Below, piece after piece: positions 33,429-41,246 of a stretch of 64,000 nucleotides of DNA. The translations under genes were made by a program, and so were the position numbers. The DNA comes from JACVRW01 sp963803085. GTDB taxonomy: Bacteria > Actinomycetota > Thermoleophilia > Solirubrobacterales > Thermoleophilaceae. The notes beneath the pieces are model-generated. The model was given only the letters and a program-made list of their open reading frames with translations. It ran no database searches and was not told the origin of the DNA. The stretch covers positions 124,001 to 188,000 of the forward strand of contig CAWDLE010000014.1 of the NCBI GenBank assembly GCA_963803085.1, given 5' to 3'. The number at the start of each line of letters is the position of its first letter. Position 1 is the first letter of the stretch.

Positions 33429-34692
33429 GTGAGCGCACGCGCCGGCATCGTCGTCACCGGGACGGAGGTCCTGACCGGCCGCATCCAGGACCGCAACGGT
33501 CCGTGGTTGTCGGATCGGCTGCTCGAGCTCGGCGTCGAGCTCGCTCACATCACGATCTGCGGCGATCGCCCTCAGGACATCGAGGCTCAGCTCCGCTTCC
33601 TCGCCGACCAGGACGTGGATCTGATCCTCACGAGCGGCGGTCTGGGGCCCACGGCCGACGACATGACGGTCGAGACGGTGGCCCGCTTCTGTGAGCGGGA
33701 GCTCGTTCTCGACGACGAGCTCGAGGAGAAGATCGCCGCGATCCTCAAGCCGCTGATGGCGCGCTTCAGCCACTGGGACTTCGATGCGGTGCGCTCGGCG
33801 AATCGCAAGCAGGCGCTGGTGCCCGAGGGCGCATACATCATCGACCCGGTGGGCACGGCGCCGGGCGTGGTGGTTCCCGGCAACGCCGACCGTGGTGGTG
33901 CTCCCCGGTCCTCCGCGCGAGCTTCAGCCGATGTGGCGCACCGCGGTGAACACCGATGCGGTGCAGGAGGCGATCTCCGGGCGCACGACCTACATCCACG
34001 AGACGGTGAGGATGTTCGGGCTCCCAGAGTCCGGCCTGGCCGACACGCTGCGCGATGCGGAGGAGGGGATCGCCACCTTCGAGACACTCGAGATCACCAC
34101 CTGCCTGCACCGCGGGGAGATCGAGATGGTCACGCGCTACGAGCCCGAGGCGGCTGACACCTACGAGGAGCTGCTCGCGCTGCTGCGCGAGCGCCACGGC
34201 CGCGAGATCTTCTCCGAGGACGGCTCGCGGGTGGACGACCTGGTGGCCCAGCTCCTCGCGGGGCGGCGGCTGGCCACGGCCGAGTCGTGCACCGCCGGGC
34301 TGCTCGCCGCCCGCCTGACGGAGCGCCCGGGCTCGTCCTCGTACGTGGCAGGCGGCGTGGTGGCGTACGCGAACGACGCGAAGGTCGAGCTGCTGGACGT
34401 GGACCCGCGGCTGATCGAGGAGCACGGCGCGGTGTCCGAGCCGGTTGCCGAGGCCATGGCTGACGGCGCGCTCAAGCGCTTCGGGGCCGACACGGCGGTG
34501 GCGATCACCGGCATCGCCGGGCCGGACGGCGGCACCGAGGAGAAGCCCGTGGGCACCGTGTGCTGGAGCGTGCGGCTCGCGGACGGGCGCGCGATCACGC
34601 GCACCGTGCGGCTGCCCGGCGACAGGGCGGATATCCGCGACCGCTCGACCACCGTGGCGATGCACCTTCTGCATCGCCTGCTGTCCGAGTGA
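33429..34692 (+). pseudogene. cinA: CinA / nicotinamide-nucleotide amidohydrolase, split by a +1 frameshift
   Basis: The first frame carries the COG1058 domain (GIVVTGTEVLTGRIQDRNG, LILTSGGLGPTADDMT) up to GTAPGVVVPGN near 33885. The protein then continues one frame over with TVVVLPGPPRELQPMW and ends with the amidase domain (AESCTAGLLAARLTERPGSS, ITGIAGPDGGTEEKPVG). Dropping one G from the run after GGCAAC restores a complete protein of about 420 aa. Either a real frameshift or a sequencing indel. CinA recycles NMN from damaged NAD and is linked to recA in many genomes. The end overlaps thpR by GTGA. Confidence 0.8.
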
Positions 34693-35288
34693 GCGGGCCG
34701 CGTGCACGGCTGTTCCTCGCGCTCGACCTTCCCGAGCCTGCACGCACCTCACTCGCCTCGTGGCGCGACGCGCTCGTGTCCGGTCGTAGCGATCTGAGGC
34801 CTGTTCGCCCCGAGGCGCTGCACATGACGCTCGTGTTCCTGGGCTGGCAGGACGAGGCGGCGGCGCCGAAGATCGCTGAGGCTGCGTTCGCGCCACTGCC
34901 GGGCGGCCCGCCGCCGCGGCTCACTCCCGCCGGAGTTCGCGGGCTGCCGCCCCGCAGCCCGCGCCTGTTCGCGCTCGATCTCGAGGACGAGGACGGTCGC
35001 GCGAGCGCGCTGCAGGCAGCGGCCGCGGCTGCGCTCGAGGCCGGCGGCTGGTACCGCCCAGAGGCGCGGCCGTTCTGGCCGCACCTCACGCTCGCGCGCG
35101 TGAAGAGGGGCGAGCGCCGCGTGGCGCCGCTGCCGGATCAGCCAGCGCCCCCGAGCGAGCCGTTCGAGGCGCCGGTCGTGACCCTCTACCGCTCGACACT
35201 GCGACCGCAGGGGGCGCTGTACGAGCCGCTGGCGCGTAACTTGGAAGTGGATGCCGGCGATACCGCTTCCCAACCCTCCGCTGACTGA
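34689..35288 (+). CDS. thpR: RNA 2',3'-cyclic phosphodiesterase (2H family)
   Basis: 199 aa from the GTG overlapping the cinA stop (GTGA). The two 2H-superfamily motifs HMTLVFLG (His45) and HLTLARVK (His132) are intact. Starts RLFLALDLPEPAR as ThpR/LigT proteins do. It opens 2',3'-cyclic phosphates on RNA. cinA-thpR-recA neighbourhoods are common. The 3' end overlaps the GNAT gene by 38 bp. Confidence 0.88.
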   Translation: MSGPRARLFLALDLPEPARTSLASWRDALVSGRSDLRPVRPEALHMTLVFLGWQDEAAAPKIAEAAFAPLPGGPPPRLTPAGVRGLPPRSPRLFALDLEDEDGRASALQAAAAAALEAGGWYRPEARPFWPHLTLARVKRGERRVAPLPDQPAPPSEPFEAPVVTLYRSTLRPQGALYEPLARNLEVDAGDTASQPSAD

Positions 35289-35802
35289 CGGCGAGATTCG
35301 CCTGCGACGCTGGGACCCGCGGGACGCCCCGGCGGTCACAGCCGCGTGCCAGGACCCGGAGATACCGCGCTGGACGGTGGTGCCGCCCAACTACACCGAG
35401 CAGCACGCGCGAGAGTTCATCAGCGGCACGGCCGCCGACCTCGCCAGCGGCCGCGAACTGGCGCTGGCGATAGTGGACGCCGACGACCGCCTGCTCGGCG
35501 CGCTCGGCATCTCGAATTTCGACTGGGACGACCACAAGGCTGAGATCGGCTACTGGATGGCGCCCGATGCCCGCCGGCGCGGAATCGGAGCGCGCGCCAC
35601 GCGCATGCTCGCCGAGTGGGCGCTCACCTCTCTCGGACTCGAGCGGCTGGAGCTGCTGGCCCACCCGCAGAACGAGGCGTCCCAACGGCTCGCCGAGCGC
35701 GCCGGCTTCACGCGCGAGGGAACTCTGCGCCGCTACCGCCGTCGCCACGGCGTGCGCGAGGACCTCGTGATGTTCTCTCTGCTGGCCGAGGATCTAGAGT
35801 GA
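35251..35802 (+). CDS. GNAT N-acetyltransferase, RimJ/RimL-like
   Basis: 183 aa. LRRWDPRDAPAV at the start, EIGYWMAPDARRRGIGARATRM with the acetyl-CoA loop (RRRGIG), and NEASQRLAERAGFTREGTLR are typical of RimL-like acetyltransferases acting on protein N-termini or small amines. The ATG lies inside the thpR 3' end, so translation may be coupled. Substrate not predictable. Confidence 0.85.
   Translation: MPAIPLPNPPLTDGEIRLRRWDPRDAPAVTAACQDPEIPRWTVVPPNYTEQHAREFISGTAADLASGRELALAIVDADDRLLGALGISNFDWDDHKAEIGYWMAPDARRRGIGARATRMLAEWALTSLGLERLELLAHPQNEASQRLAERAGFTREGTLRRYRRRHGVREDLVMFSLLAEDLE
35795..35800 (+). promoter_or_regulatory. Leaderless -10 element of the VOC gene at 35807
   Basis: TAGAGT, 6 bp before the ATG at 35807 and overlapping the GNAT stop codon. 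No Shine-Dalgarno between. Confidence 0.45.
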
Positions 35803-35806
35803 GCGC

Positions 35807-36229
35807 ATGGAGCAGCGCGTCAGCCTGATCACGCTCGGCGTTCGCGACCTCGCCCGCGCGAGGGCGTTCTATGAGGCGGTCGGTTGGACCACGCGCGCGG
35901 CGCCGCAGGACGATGTCGCCTTCTTCCAGGCCGGCGGAATGGTGGTCGCACTCTGGGACCGTGCGCAGCTCGCGGAGGACAGCGGGGTGGAGGACTCGGG
36001 CGGCTGGGGCGGCATGACGCTCGCCCACAATGTCCGCTCGCCCGGAGAGGTGGACGCGGTCATCGAGGAGGCGCGCGCGGCCGGCGCCGGCATCGTCCGC
36101 GAGCCCGCGGAAACGTTCTGGGGCGGCTACTCGGCCGCGTTCACCGATCCGGACGGCCATCCCTGGGAGGTGGCCCACAACCCGCGCTGGACGATCCGGG
36201 ACGACGGCTCGATCGAGCTGCCGGAGTGA
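35807..36229 (+). CDS. VOC-family protein (glyoxalase superfamily)
   Basis: 140 aa. SLITLGVRDLARARAFYEAV, VDAVIEEARAAGAGIVREPA and SAAFTDPDGHPWEVAHNP mark a single-domain VOC protein of the group with a C-terminal WEVAHNP (Glu metal-ligand position). Role unknown; the fifth VOC protein in the window. Its 3' end overlaps the convergent frameshifted secreted-protein gene. Confidence 0.82.
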   Translation: MEQRVSLITLGVRDLARARAFYEAVGWTTRAAPQDDVAFFQAGGMVVALWDRAQLAEDSGVEDSGGWGGMTLAHNVRSPGEVDAVIEEARAAGAGIVREPAETFWGGYSAAFTDPDGHPWEVAHNPRWTIRDDGSIELPE

Positions 36230-36624
36230 CCCGGTAGCGCGGCTTGCGCGTGACCGTCCGCTGGGAGAACGTGAAGCCGCTGCCGGAGCGGATCTTCCGG
36301 TCCTCATCGCCCGCCTGGGGCTGGCCCGCGCGCGCACGGAACGTGAAGCGCCCGCGGCGATCCGTCCGCACCCGGGCGAAGTAGGCGATCTCGATGCAGG
36401 CCTCGTCCGGCCGGCAGTAGACGCCGTAGACCACCTCCACCCGCTTCCGCGGTTGCCAGCGGCGGCCCTGGATGCGGAACACACTGCCCTCCGGTCCCTG
36501 GCGAGGCTCGACGGACATGCAGAATCGCTTGCAGTCGGGCGATTGGCCGGTTTTCGGCGTCCGCCGAGGCGGCCGTGGGGAAAGAGAGGAGAGCGGCGAG
36601 CGCGAGCCCGAGGATCGCCCTCAA
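36141..36624 (-). pseudogene. Secreted cysteine-containing protein, split by a frameshift
   Basis: A TTG start at 36624 overlapping the upstream gene's TGA (TTGA) opens a signal peptide, LRAILGLALAALLSFPTAAS. Shortly after its likely cleavage site the coding pattern moves one base to another frame, where PKTGQSPDCKRFCMSVEPRQ, VVYGVYCRPDEACIEIAYFA and TFRARAGQPQ follow. Four cysteines in two pairs suggest disulfides. No family recognised; the mature part looks like a small beta-rich domain. One base less near 36555 would join both parts. The second frame runs 89 bp into the convergent VOC gene. Confidence 0.55.
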
Positions 36625-37133
36625 GGCCCCGGGCTCAGCTCGATGACCGGGATGCGCCGTTCGGCGCGCTTGCGGTATTGGACCCAGCCCGGGTAGATCT
36701 CGATGCCGCGCTCGTACCACCGGTCGCGCTCGTCATCGTGGAGCTCACGCGCCATCATCTCGAGCTCGTCGCCGTCGAACAGGACGCGCGTCCGCGGGTT
36801 GGCGCGCAGGTTGTGGTACCAGGACGGATTGCGCCGCTGCCCGTAGTTCGACGCGATCACGACGAGCCTGCCGTCGTCCGCCGGGATCGCGAGCACTGGC
36901 GAGGTCCGCTGCTCCCCGCTCTTGGCGCCAGTAGTGGTGAGCCAGGCCACCGGGAGGTCGGCCAGCCAGGACGTGAAGGTGGCCCGGCCGCGGGTAAGCC
37001 GGAACACCGCCCGATCGAGCAGGTGCAGCGTGCGGGCATAGAACAACGAGAGCGGCTTCCAACCCGCCGAGCGGCGAATCGCACGCCTCAGGGGGTTTGC
37101 TTCGGCATGGCTGTATGCGGGGCGAGGATCCAT
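36621..37133 (-). CDS. Nitroreductase/DUF385 deazaflavin (F420)-dependent oxidoreductase
   Basis: 170 aa. PVAWLTTTGAKSGEQRTSPV and GRLVVIASNYGQRRNPSWYH, with NLRANPRTRV, are the Ddn/DUF385 signature: a split beta-barrel binding reduced F420. The family reduces quinones and nitro compounds. F420 use implies an F420 biosynthetic pathway elsewhere in the genome. The stop overlaps the TTG of a secreted protein gene, suggesting coupled translation. Confidence 0.87.
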   Translation of the reverse strand: MDPRPAYSHAEANPLRRAIRRSAGWKPLSLFYARTLHLLDRAVFRLTRGRATFTSWLADLPVAWLTTTGAKSGEQRTSPVLAIPADDGRLVVIASNYGQRRNPSWYHNLRANPRTRVLFDGDELEMMARELHDDERDRWYERGIEIYPGWVQYRKRAERRIPVIELSPGP

Positions 37134-37146
37134 CCGACCGCACTCC

Positions 37147-37175
37147 TACTTTGTGACCTCAAGACTTAGAGGAGA
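37147..37175 (+). promoter_or_regulatory. recA upstream region: -10-like TACTTT and Shine-Dalgarno
   Basis: TACTTT (37147-37152) followed by AGAGGAG (37169-37175), 8 bp before the recA ATG. No clear LexA-type palindrome of the known actinobacterial kind was seen between 37134 and 37183. Confidence 0.4.
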
Positions 37176-37183
37176 ACACAGTT

Positions 37184-38323
37184 ATGGAGAAGGAGCAAGA
37201 GAAGGCCCTGAAGGCGCGTGAGGCAGCCCTCAAGGGGGCGCTCATGCAGATTGACAAGCAGTTCGGGGCGGGGTCCATCATGAAGATGGGCGACGACTCC
37301 ATGCGGGTGCAGGTCGCCGCGATCCCGACGGGTGCACTGTCGCTGGACCTGGCGCTCGGCGTGGGTGGAGTGCCGCGCGGACGCATCGTCGAGGTCTTCG
37401 GGCCAGAGTCGTCCGGAAAGACGACGCTGATCTACCACGTCCTCGCCAACGCCCAGAAGCAGGGCGGGATCTGTGCGTTCATCGACGCGGAGCACGCCAT
37501 GGACCCGGCATACGCGAAGCGGATCGGCGTGGACGTCGACGAGCTGCTCGTCTCGCAGCCGGACCACGGCGAGCAGGCGCTCGAGATCGCCGACCTCCTG
37601 ATCCGCTCGGGCGCGGTCGACGTGGTGGCGATCGATTCGGTCGCCGCGCTCACGCCGAAGGTCGAGCTCGAGGGGGCGATGGGGGACCAGACGGTGGGCC
37701 TCCAGGCGCGCATGATGTCCCAGGCGATGCGCAAGCTGGCAGGCAACCTGAACCGGGCCAACACGCTCTGCATCTTCACGAACCAGATCCGCGAGAAGGT
37801 CGGCGTGATGTTCGGCTCGCCGGAGACTCAGCCGGGCGGCCGGGCGCTGAAGTTCTACTCCTCGCAGCGCCTCGACATCCGCCGCATCGAGACCCTCAAG
37901 GAGGGCACCGAGGCGGTCGGGAACCGGGTGCGCGTGAAGGTGGTCAAGAACAAGGTCGCCGCCCCGTTCCGCCAGGCCGAGTTCGACATCGAGTACGGCC
38001 AGGGGATCAGCTCCGAGGGCTGCATCCTCGACCTCGGGATCGAGCACAACATCGTCCAGAAGTCCGGGTCGTTCTTCTCGTACGGCGACGACCGCCTGGG
38101 CCAGGGCCGCAACAACGCCAAGGGCTACCTGCGCGAGAACCCGCAGGTGGCTGACGAGATCGAGCGCAAGATCTACGAGACGCTCGGAGTGGATCCGCCC
38201 GGCTCGCTGAGCGTGGTCGAGCTGCCGCCGGATGCGGAGGGCGAGGTCGAGCCCGGCGTGGAGGCCGCGGGCGCGGACGCTGCGGGCGCCGACGCCACGA
38301 TTCCGGAGGAGCAGGCGGCCTAG
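37184..38323 (+). CDS. recA: Recombinase RecA
   Basis: 379 aa. Walker A GPESSGKT at residues 73-80, Walker B VDVVAIDSVAAL, loop L1/L2 region (EGAMGDQTVGLQARMMSQAM, NQIREKVGVMFGSPETQPGG), and an acidic disordered tail (GEVEPGVEAAGADAAG). It drives homologous recombination and LexA cleavage. No intein. Followed by recX. Confidence 0.99.
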   Translation: MEKEQEKALKAREAALKGALMQIDKQFGAGSIMKMGDDSMRVQVAAIPTGALSLDLALGVGGVPRGRIVEVFGPESSGKTTLIYHVLANAQKQGGICAFIDAEHAMDPAYAKRIGVDVDELLVSQPDHGEQALEIADLLIRSGAVDVVAIDSVAALTPKVELEGAMGDQTVGLQARMMSQAMRKLAGNLNRANTLCIFTNQIREKVGVMFGSPETQPGGRALKFYSSQRLDIRRIETLKEGTEAVGNRVRVKVVKNKVAAPFRQAEFDIEYGQGISSEGCILDLGIEHNIVQKSGSFFSYGDDRLGQGRNNAKGYLRENPQVADEIERKIYETLGVDPPGSLSVVELPPDAEGEVEPGVEAAGADAAGADATIPEEQAA

Positions 38324-38346
38324 CGCCACGGGTCACGGAGGGCACT

Positions 38347-38832
38347 GTGAGACGAACGGAGAGCGAGCGGGCGATCGACCTGGCGTACAAGGCGGTCGCC
38401 CGTCGTGAGCTCACGGTCGCCGAGCTGCGCACGCGCCTGGAGCGCAAGCGGGTGCCGCCCGAGGCCATTGACGACGCCGTCGAGGAGCTGGAGGCCACGG
38501 GCTTCCTTGACGACGCCCGCTACGCGCGCCAGTTCACCGAGGACAAGCGCGAGCTCGACCAGTGGGGCAGCGAACGGATCGCGCGCGACCTTCACAGGCG
38601 CGGGATCGCACGGCATCTCATCGAGGAGATCGTGTCCACCCGCAGTCGCGACTCCGAGCTGCGCACCGCCGTCCTGCTGCTGGAGCAGCGCCACCCATCG
38701 GCACCCGAGGACGACCGAGAGCGCGACCGCGCCTGGCAGATGCTGGTGCGGCGCGGCTACACGCCCGAGATCGCCTACGACGCGATCAGGGTGTTCGAGC
38801 GGGCCGCCCGCGAGCGCCGGCGCGCCGCATAG
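38347..38832 (+). CDS. recX: Regulatory protein RecX
   Basis: 161 aa from the GTG at 38347 with GGAGGG upstream. Three-helix repeats: RRELTVAELRTRLERK, ATGFLDDARYARQFTEDKR and ERIARDLHRRGIARHLIEE. RecX caps and disassembles RecA filaments. Classical recA-recX order, 23 bp apart. Confidence 0.92.
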   Translation: MRRTESERAIDLAYKAVARRELTVAELRTRLERKRVPPEAIDDAVEELEATGFLDDARYARQFTEDKRELDQWGSERIARDLHRRGIARHLIEEIVSTRSRDSELRTAVLLLEQRHPSAPEDDRERDRAWQMLVRRGYTPEIAYDAIRVFERAARERRRAA

Positions 38833-39143
38833 CGCCTGTCGCCTGTTGCCACTGAGGGCTTCCGGGTCTAGTCTCCAGTTAACGCGGTCGGCGTGGCCGG
38901 CGCGAGACCAAAAGACGAGCAATTCGCCCGATTTATGCCTTACCTGAACTTGATTCTGACCACAACCAACGACCAGCCCGAGAGGAGCGTTCGGGAGGGT
39001 CCATAGACGTAGCACCGTGCGCGCCCGTCCGGGCGCGTGCTTCGTTCCCAGGCGATGTCTGGAGTCTCGCGGCCCCGCGCCGCACCGCTCAACGGAACTG
39101 AGTGCTGAGACGGGCGCTGCGTGCGCCGTGCGAGGAGACGGAG
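38833..39143 (+). ncRNA. Long structured leader or small RNA upstream of rny (candidate)
   Basis: 311 bp without a gene, lower in GC than its surroundings between about 38900 and 38980. TTGCCA (38846-38851), a 17-bp spacer and TAGTCT (38869-38874) make the best spaced promoter in the window, which would leave about 265 nt before the rny ATG. Two hairpins follow: CCCGA/TCGGG around 38979-38997, and a longer GC-rich stem at 39017-39040 followed by TTCGTT. It could be a cis-regulatory leader, an attenuator or a separate RNA. No known riboswitch consensus recognised. Confidence 0.4.
38846..38874 (+). promoter_or_regulatory. Promoter TTGCCA-N17-TAGTCT
   Basis: Near-consensus -35 and a TAnnnT -10 with the ideal 17-bp spacing, directed towards rny and lying just after recX. 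Confidence 0.55.
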
Positions 39144-40631
39144 ATGGAGATCGTGTTGGCGGCGCTGGTGGCGGCACTGGTCGCTGTGGCGGTGGTGATG
39201 CTGGTGCACCGGCCACGCACCGTCGAGGCAGCTGGGGCGGGGGCCGCGACAGCCGAGCCCGCGCCTGCGCCCGCCGAGGCGCGACCGGCAGCCGGGCGCG
39301 ACGGCCTCGAGGAGGAGTTGCTCGCCCGCCGGACTGAGCTTGCCAGGCTCGAGGAGCGCCTGCGCGCAAAGGAGGCCTCGATCGAGGTTCAGGCCCACCA
39401 GCTCGACGAGCGTGAGCGCTCGATGGAGGATCGTCAGCGCAATCTCGAGCACACGCGCGAGGAGTTGAAGAGCGAGAAGGCGCGGCAGCTGCGCGAGCTG
39501 GAGCGCGTGTCGGGCCTGAGCGCCGGCCAGGCGAAGCAGATCATGATGCACGAGCTCGAGGACGACCTGCGCCACGAGAGCGCTCGCATCATCCGGCAGG
39601 TTGAGGAGGAGACGCGCCAGGACGCCGACAGGCGCGCTCGCAGCATTCTCGCCGCAGTGATGCAGCGGGTGGCATCGAGCCATGCCGTCGAGACGACCGT
39701 GTCGGTGGTGGAGCTGAAGTCAGACGAGCTGAAGGGCCGGATCATCGGCCGAGAGGGCCGCAACATCCGCTCGCTCGAGACGCTCACCGGGATCGATTTC
39801 ATCATCGACGACACGCCCGGAGCGGTGCTGCTGTCGGGCTTCGACGGCGTCCGCCGCGAGATCGCGCGGCTCACGCTCGAGCGGCTGCTCACGGACGGCC
39901 GCATCCACCCGGCCCGCATCGAGGAGGCCTTCCACCAGGCGAAGTCGGAGATCGACCAGCACGTGGTGGAGGTGGGGGAGCAGGCGGTGTTCGAGGCCAA
40001 CGTCGGGTCGCTGCACCCAGAGCTCGTGAAGCTGCTCGGACGCCTGAAGTTCCGGACGAGCTACGGGCAGAACGTGCTCCACCACTCGATCGAGTGCGCC
40101 CGCCTGGCGGGAATGCTCGCCGCCGAGCTGGGGGCAGACCCGCGCGTGGCGGCCCGCGCCGCGCTGCTGCACGACATCGGGAAGGCCGTCTCGCACGAGA
40201 CAGACGGCCCGCACGCGCTCGTGGGCGGCGAGCTGGCGCGCCGCTACAAGGAGTCCGAGGGAGTGGCGCACGCGATGGAGGCGCACCACAACGAGGTGGA
40301 GCTCCAGACCGTCGAGGCCGTGATCGTCCAGATCGTGGACGCGCTCTCGGGCGCGCGCCCCGGTGCCCGCGGCGAGTCGCTCGAGCATTACGTGAAGCGG
40401 CTGCACGAGCTAGAGGCGATCGCCTGCCGGCACACCGGAGTGGACAAGGTCTACGCGATGCACGCCGGCCGCGAGATCCGCGTGATCGTGCACCCCGAGG
40501 AGATCGACGACGACGCCGCAACGCTGCTCTCCCACCAGATCGCCCGCGACGTCGAGAAGGAGCTCGAGTACCCCGGGCAGATCAAGGTCACGGTGATCCG
40601 CGAGAGCAGGGCCACGGACTACGCGAAGTAG
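39144..40631 (+). CDS. rny: Ribonuclease Y
   Basis: 495 aa from the ATG at 39144 (GAGGAG upstream). One N-terminal TM helix (EIVLAALVAALVAVAVVMLV), a long charged coiled coil (about 60-170), a KH domain (GRIIGREGRNIRSLETLTGI) and an HD domain with HSIECARLAGM and LLHDIGKAVSHE. A membrane-bound endoribonuclease that starts mRNA decay. Together with PNPase and RNase J it suggests a Firmicutes-like degradosome in an actinobacterium. Its TAG overlaps the next GTG by one base. Confidence 0.95.
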   Translation: MEIVLAALVAALVAVAVVMLVHRPRTVEAAGAGAATAEPAPAPAEARPAAGRDGLEEELLARRTELARLEERLRAKEASIEVQAHQLDERERSMEDRQRNLEHTREELKSEKARQLRELERVSGLSAGQAKQIMMHELEDDLRHESARIIRQVEEETRQDADRRARSILAAVMQRVASSHAVETTVSVVELKSDELKGRIIGREGRNIRSLETLTGIDFIIDDTPGAVLLSGFDGVRREIARLTLERLLTDGRIHPARIEEAFHQAKSEIDQHVVEVGEQAVFEANVGSLHPELVKLLGRLKFRTSYGQNVLHHSIECARLAGMLAAELGADPRVAARAALLHDIGKAVSHETDGPHALVGGELARRYKESEGVAHAMEAHHNEVELQTVEAVIVQIVDALSGARPGARGESLEHYVKRLHELEAIACRHTGVDKVYAMHAGREIRVIVHPEEIDDDAATLLSHQIARDVEKELEYPGQIKVTVIRESRATDYAK

Positions 40632-41170
40632 TGGACCGCTTCGTGATCTGGCGGGGCCTCGACGCGTGGCGCACCGATGGCGCGCAGGTGCGGTTCGAGG
40701 CGGGGCGGCTGAGCGCCCAGGGCACCCAGTTCGGTGCTGACCCGTATCGCCTGGATTACCGGCTGCTCACGGGACCCGATTTCGTCACCCATACGCTGGA
40801 GCTCTCATTGCTCCGGGACGGCGCCCTGAAGCGCCTGCTCCTCGCCCGCCGTCCGGAGGGGAGTTGGATCGCCGATGACAGACCGATCCCGGAGGTCGAA
40901 GGTGCGCTCGACTGCGACCTGGGCCTGTGCCCGCTTACGAACACGATGCCGGTGCTGCGCGCCGGGCTGCTGGCGCCGGGCGCAGAGCCGCAGGAGTTCG
41001 TGATGGCCTGGGTTGCGGTGCCCGACCTGACGGTCCACCGCGCCGAGCAGCGCTACGAGCCGATCGACCGGCACCACGTCCGCTACGTGGATCCCACGTT
41101 CGAGGCAGTGCTCGAGCTCGACGACGACGGCCTGGTCGTTTACTACCCCGACCTGGCCGAGCGGATCTGA
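40631..41170 (+). CDS. Putative glycolipid-binding family protein (PF06475-like)
   Basis: 179 aa, GTG start sharing one base with the rny stop. FVIWRGLDAWRTDGAQVRFE, YRLDYRLLTGPDF and FEAVLELDDDGLVVYYPDLA match the putative glycolipid-binding (COG3554) family, a beta-rich fold of unknown biochemical role. The coupling to rny is unusual for such a gene and may be chance. Confidence 0.65.
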   Translation: MDRFVIWRGLDAWRTDGAQVRFEAGRLSAQGTQFGADPYRLDYRLLTGPDFVTHTLELSLLRDGALKRLLLARRPEGSWIADDRPIPEVEGALDCDLGLCPLTNTMPVLRAGLLAPGAEPQEFVMAWVAVPDLTVHRAEQRYEPIDRHHVRYVDPTFEAVLELDDDGLVVYYPDLAERI

Positions 41171-41178
41171 GTGCAACC

Positions 41179-41232
41179 GACTCAAGGGGTCTGACCCCTT
41201 CAGTGGGAGCGACTCAAGGGGTCTGACCCCTT
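41179..41232. repeat. Direct pair of GGGGTCTGACCCC palindromic elements
   Basis: Two near-identical 22-bp copies, 41179-41200 and 41211-41232, each GACTCAAGGGGTCTGACCCC plus TT, separated by 10 bp. They fill the gap between the PF06475-like gene and miaB. Each copy's core is self-complementary, so a hairpin in either strand is possible. The right-hand copy ends immediately before the miaB -10 (TATCCT, 41232-41237). Confidence 0.85.
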
Positions 41233-41237
41233 ATCCT
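41232..41237 (+). promoter_or_regulatory. Leaderless -10 element of miaB
   Basis: TATCCT, 9 bp before the miaB ATG; its first base is the last base of the second palindromic repeat. No Shine-Dalgarno. Confidence 0.5.
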
Positions 41238-41246
41238 CGGCGGTCA

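Noticed and set aside
31034..33496. Long antisense frame across ftsK and rodZ
   Set aside because: Arg/His/Leu-rich composition typical of reverse-frame translation; both genes on the other strand are well supported.
33870..33900. Programmed ribosomal frameshift in cinA
   Set aside because: No slippery sequence or downstream pseudoknot is apparent, and CinA is not known to use one; an indel is simpler.
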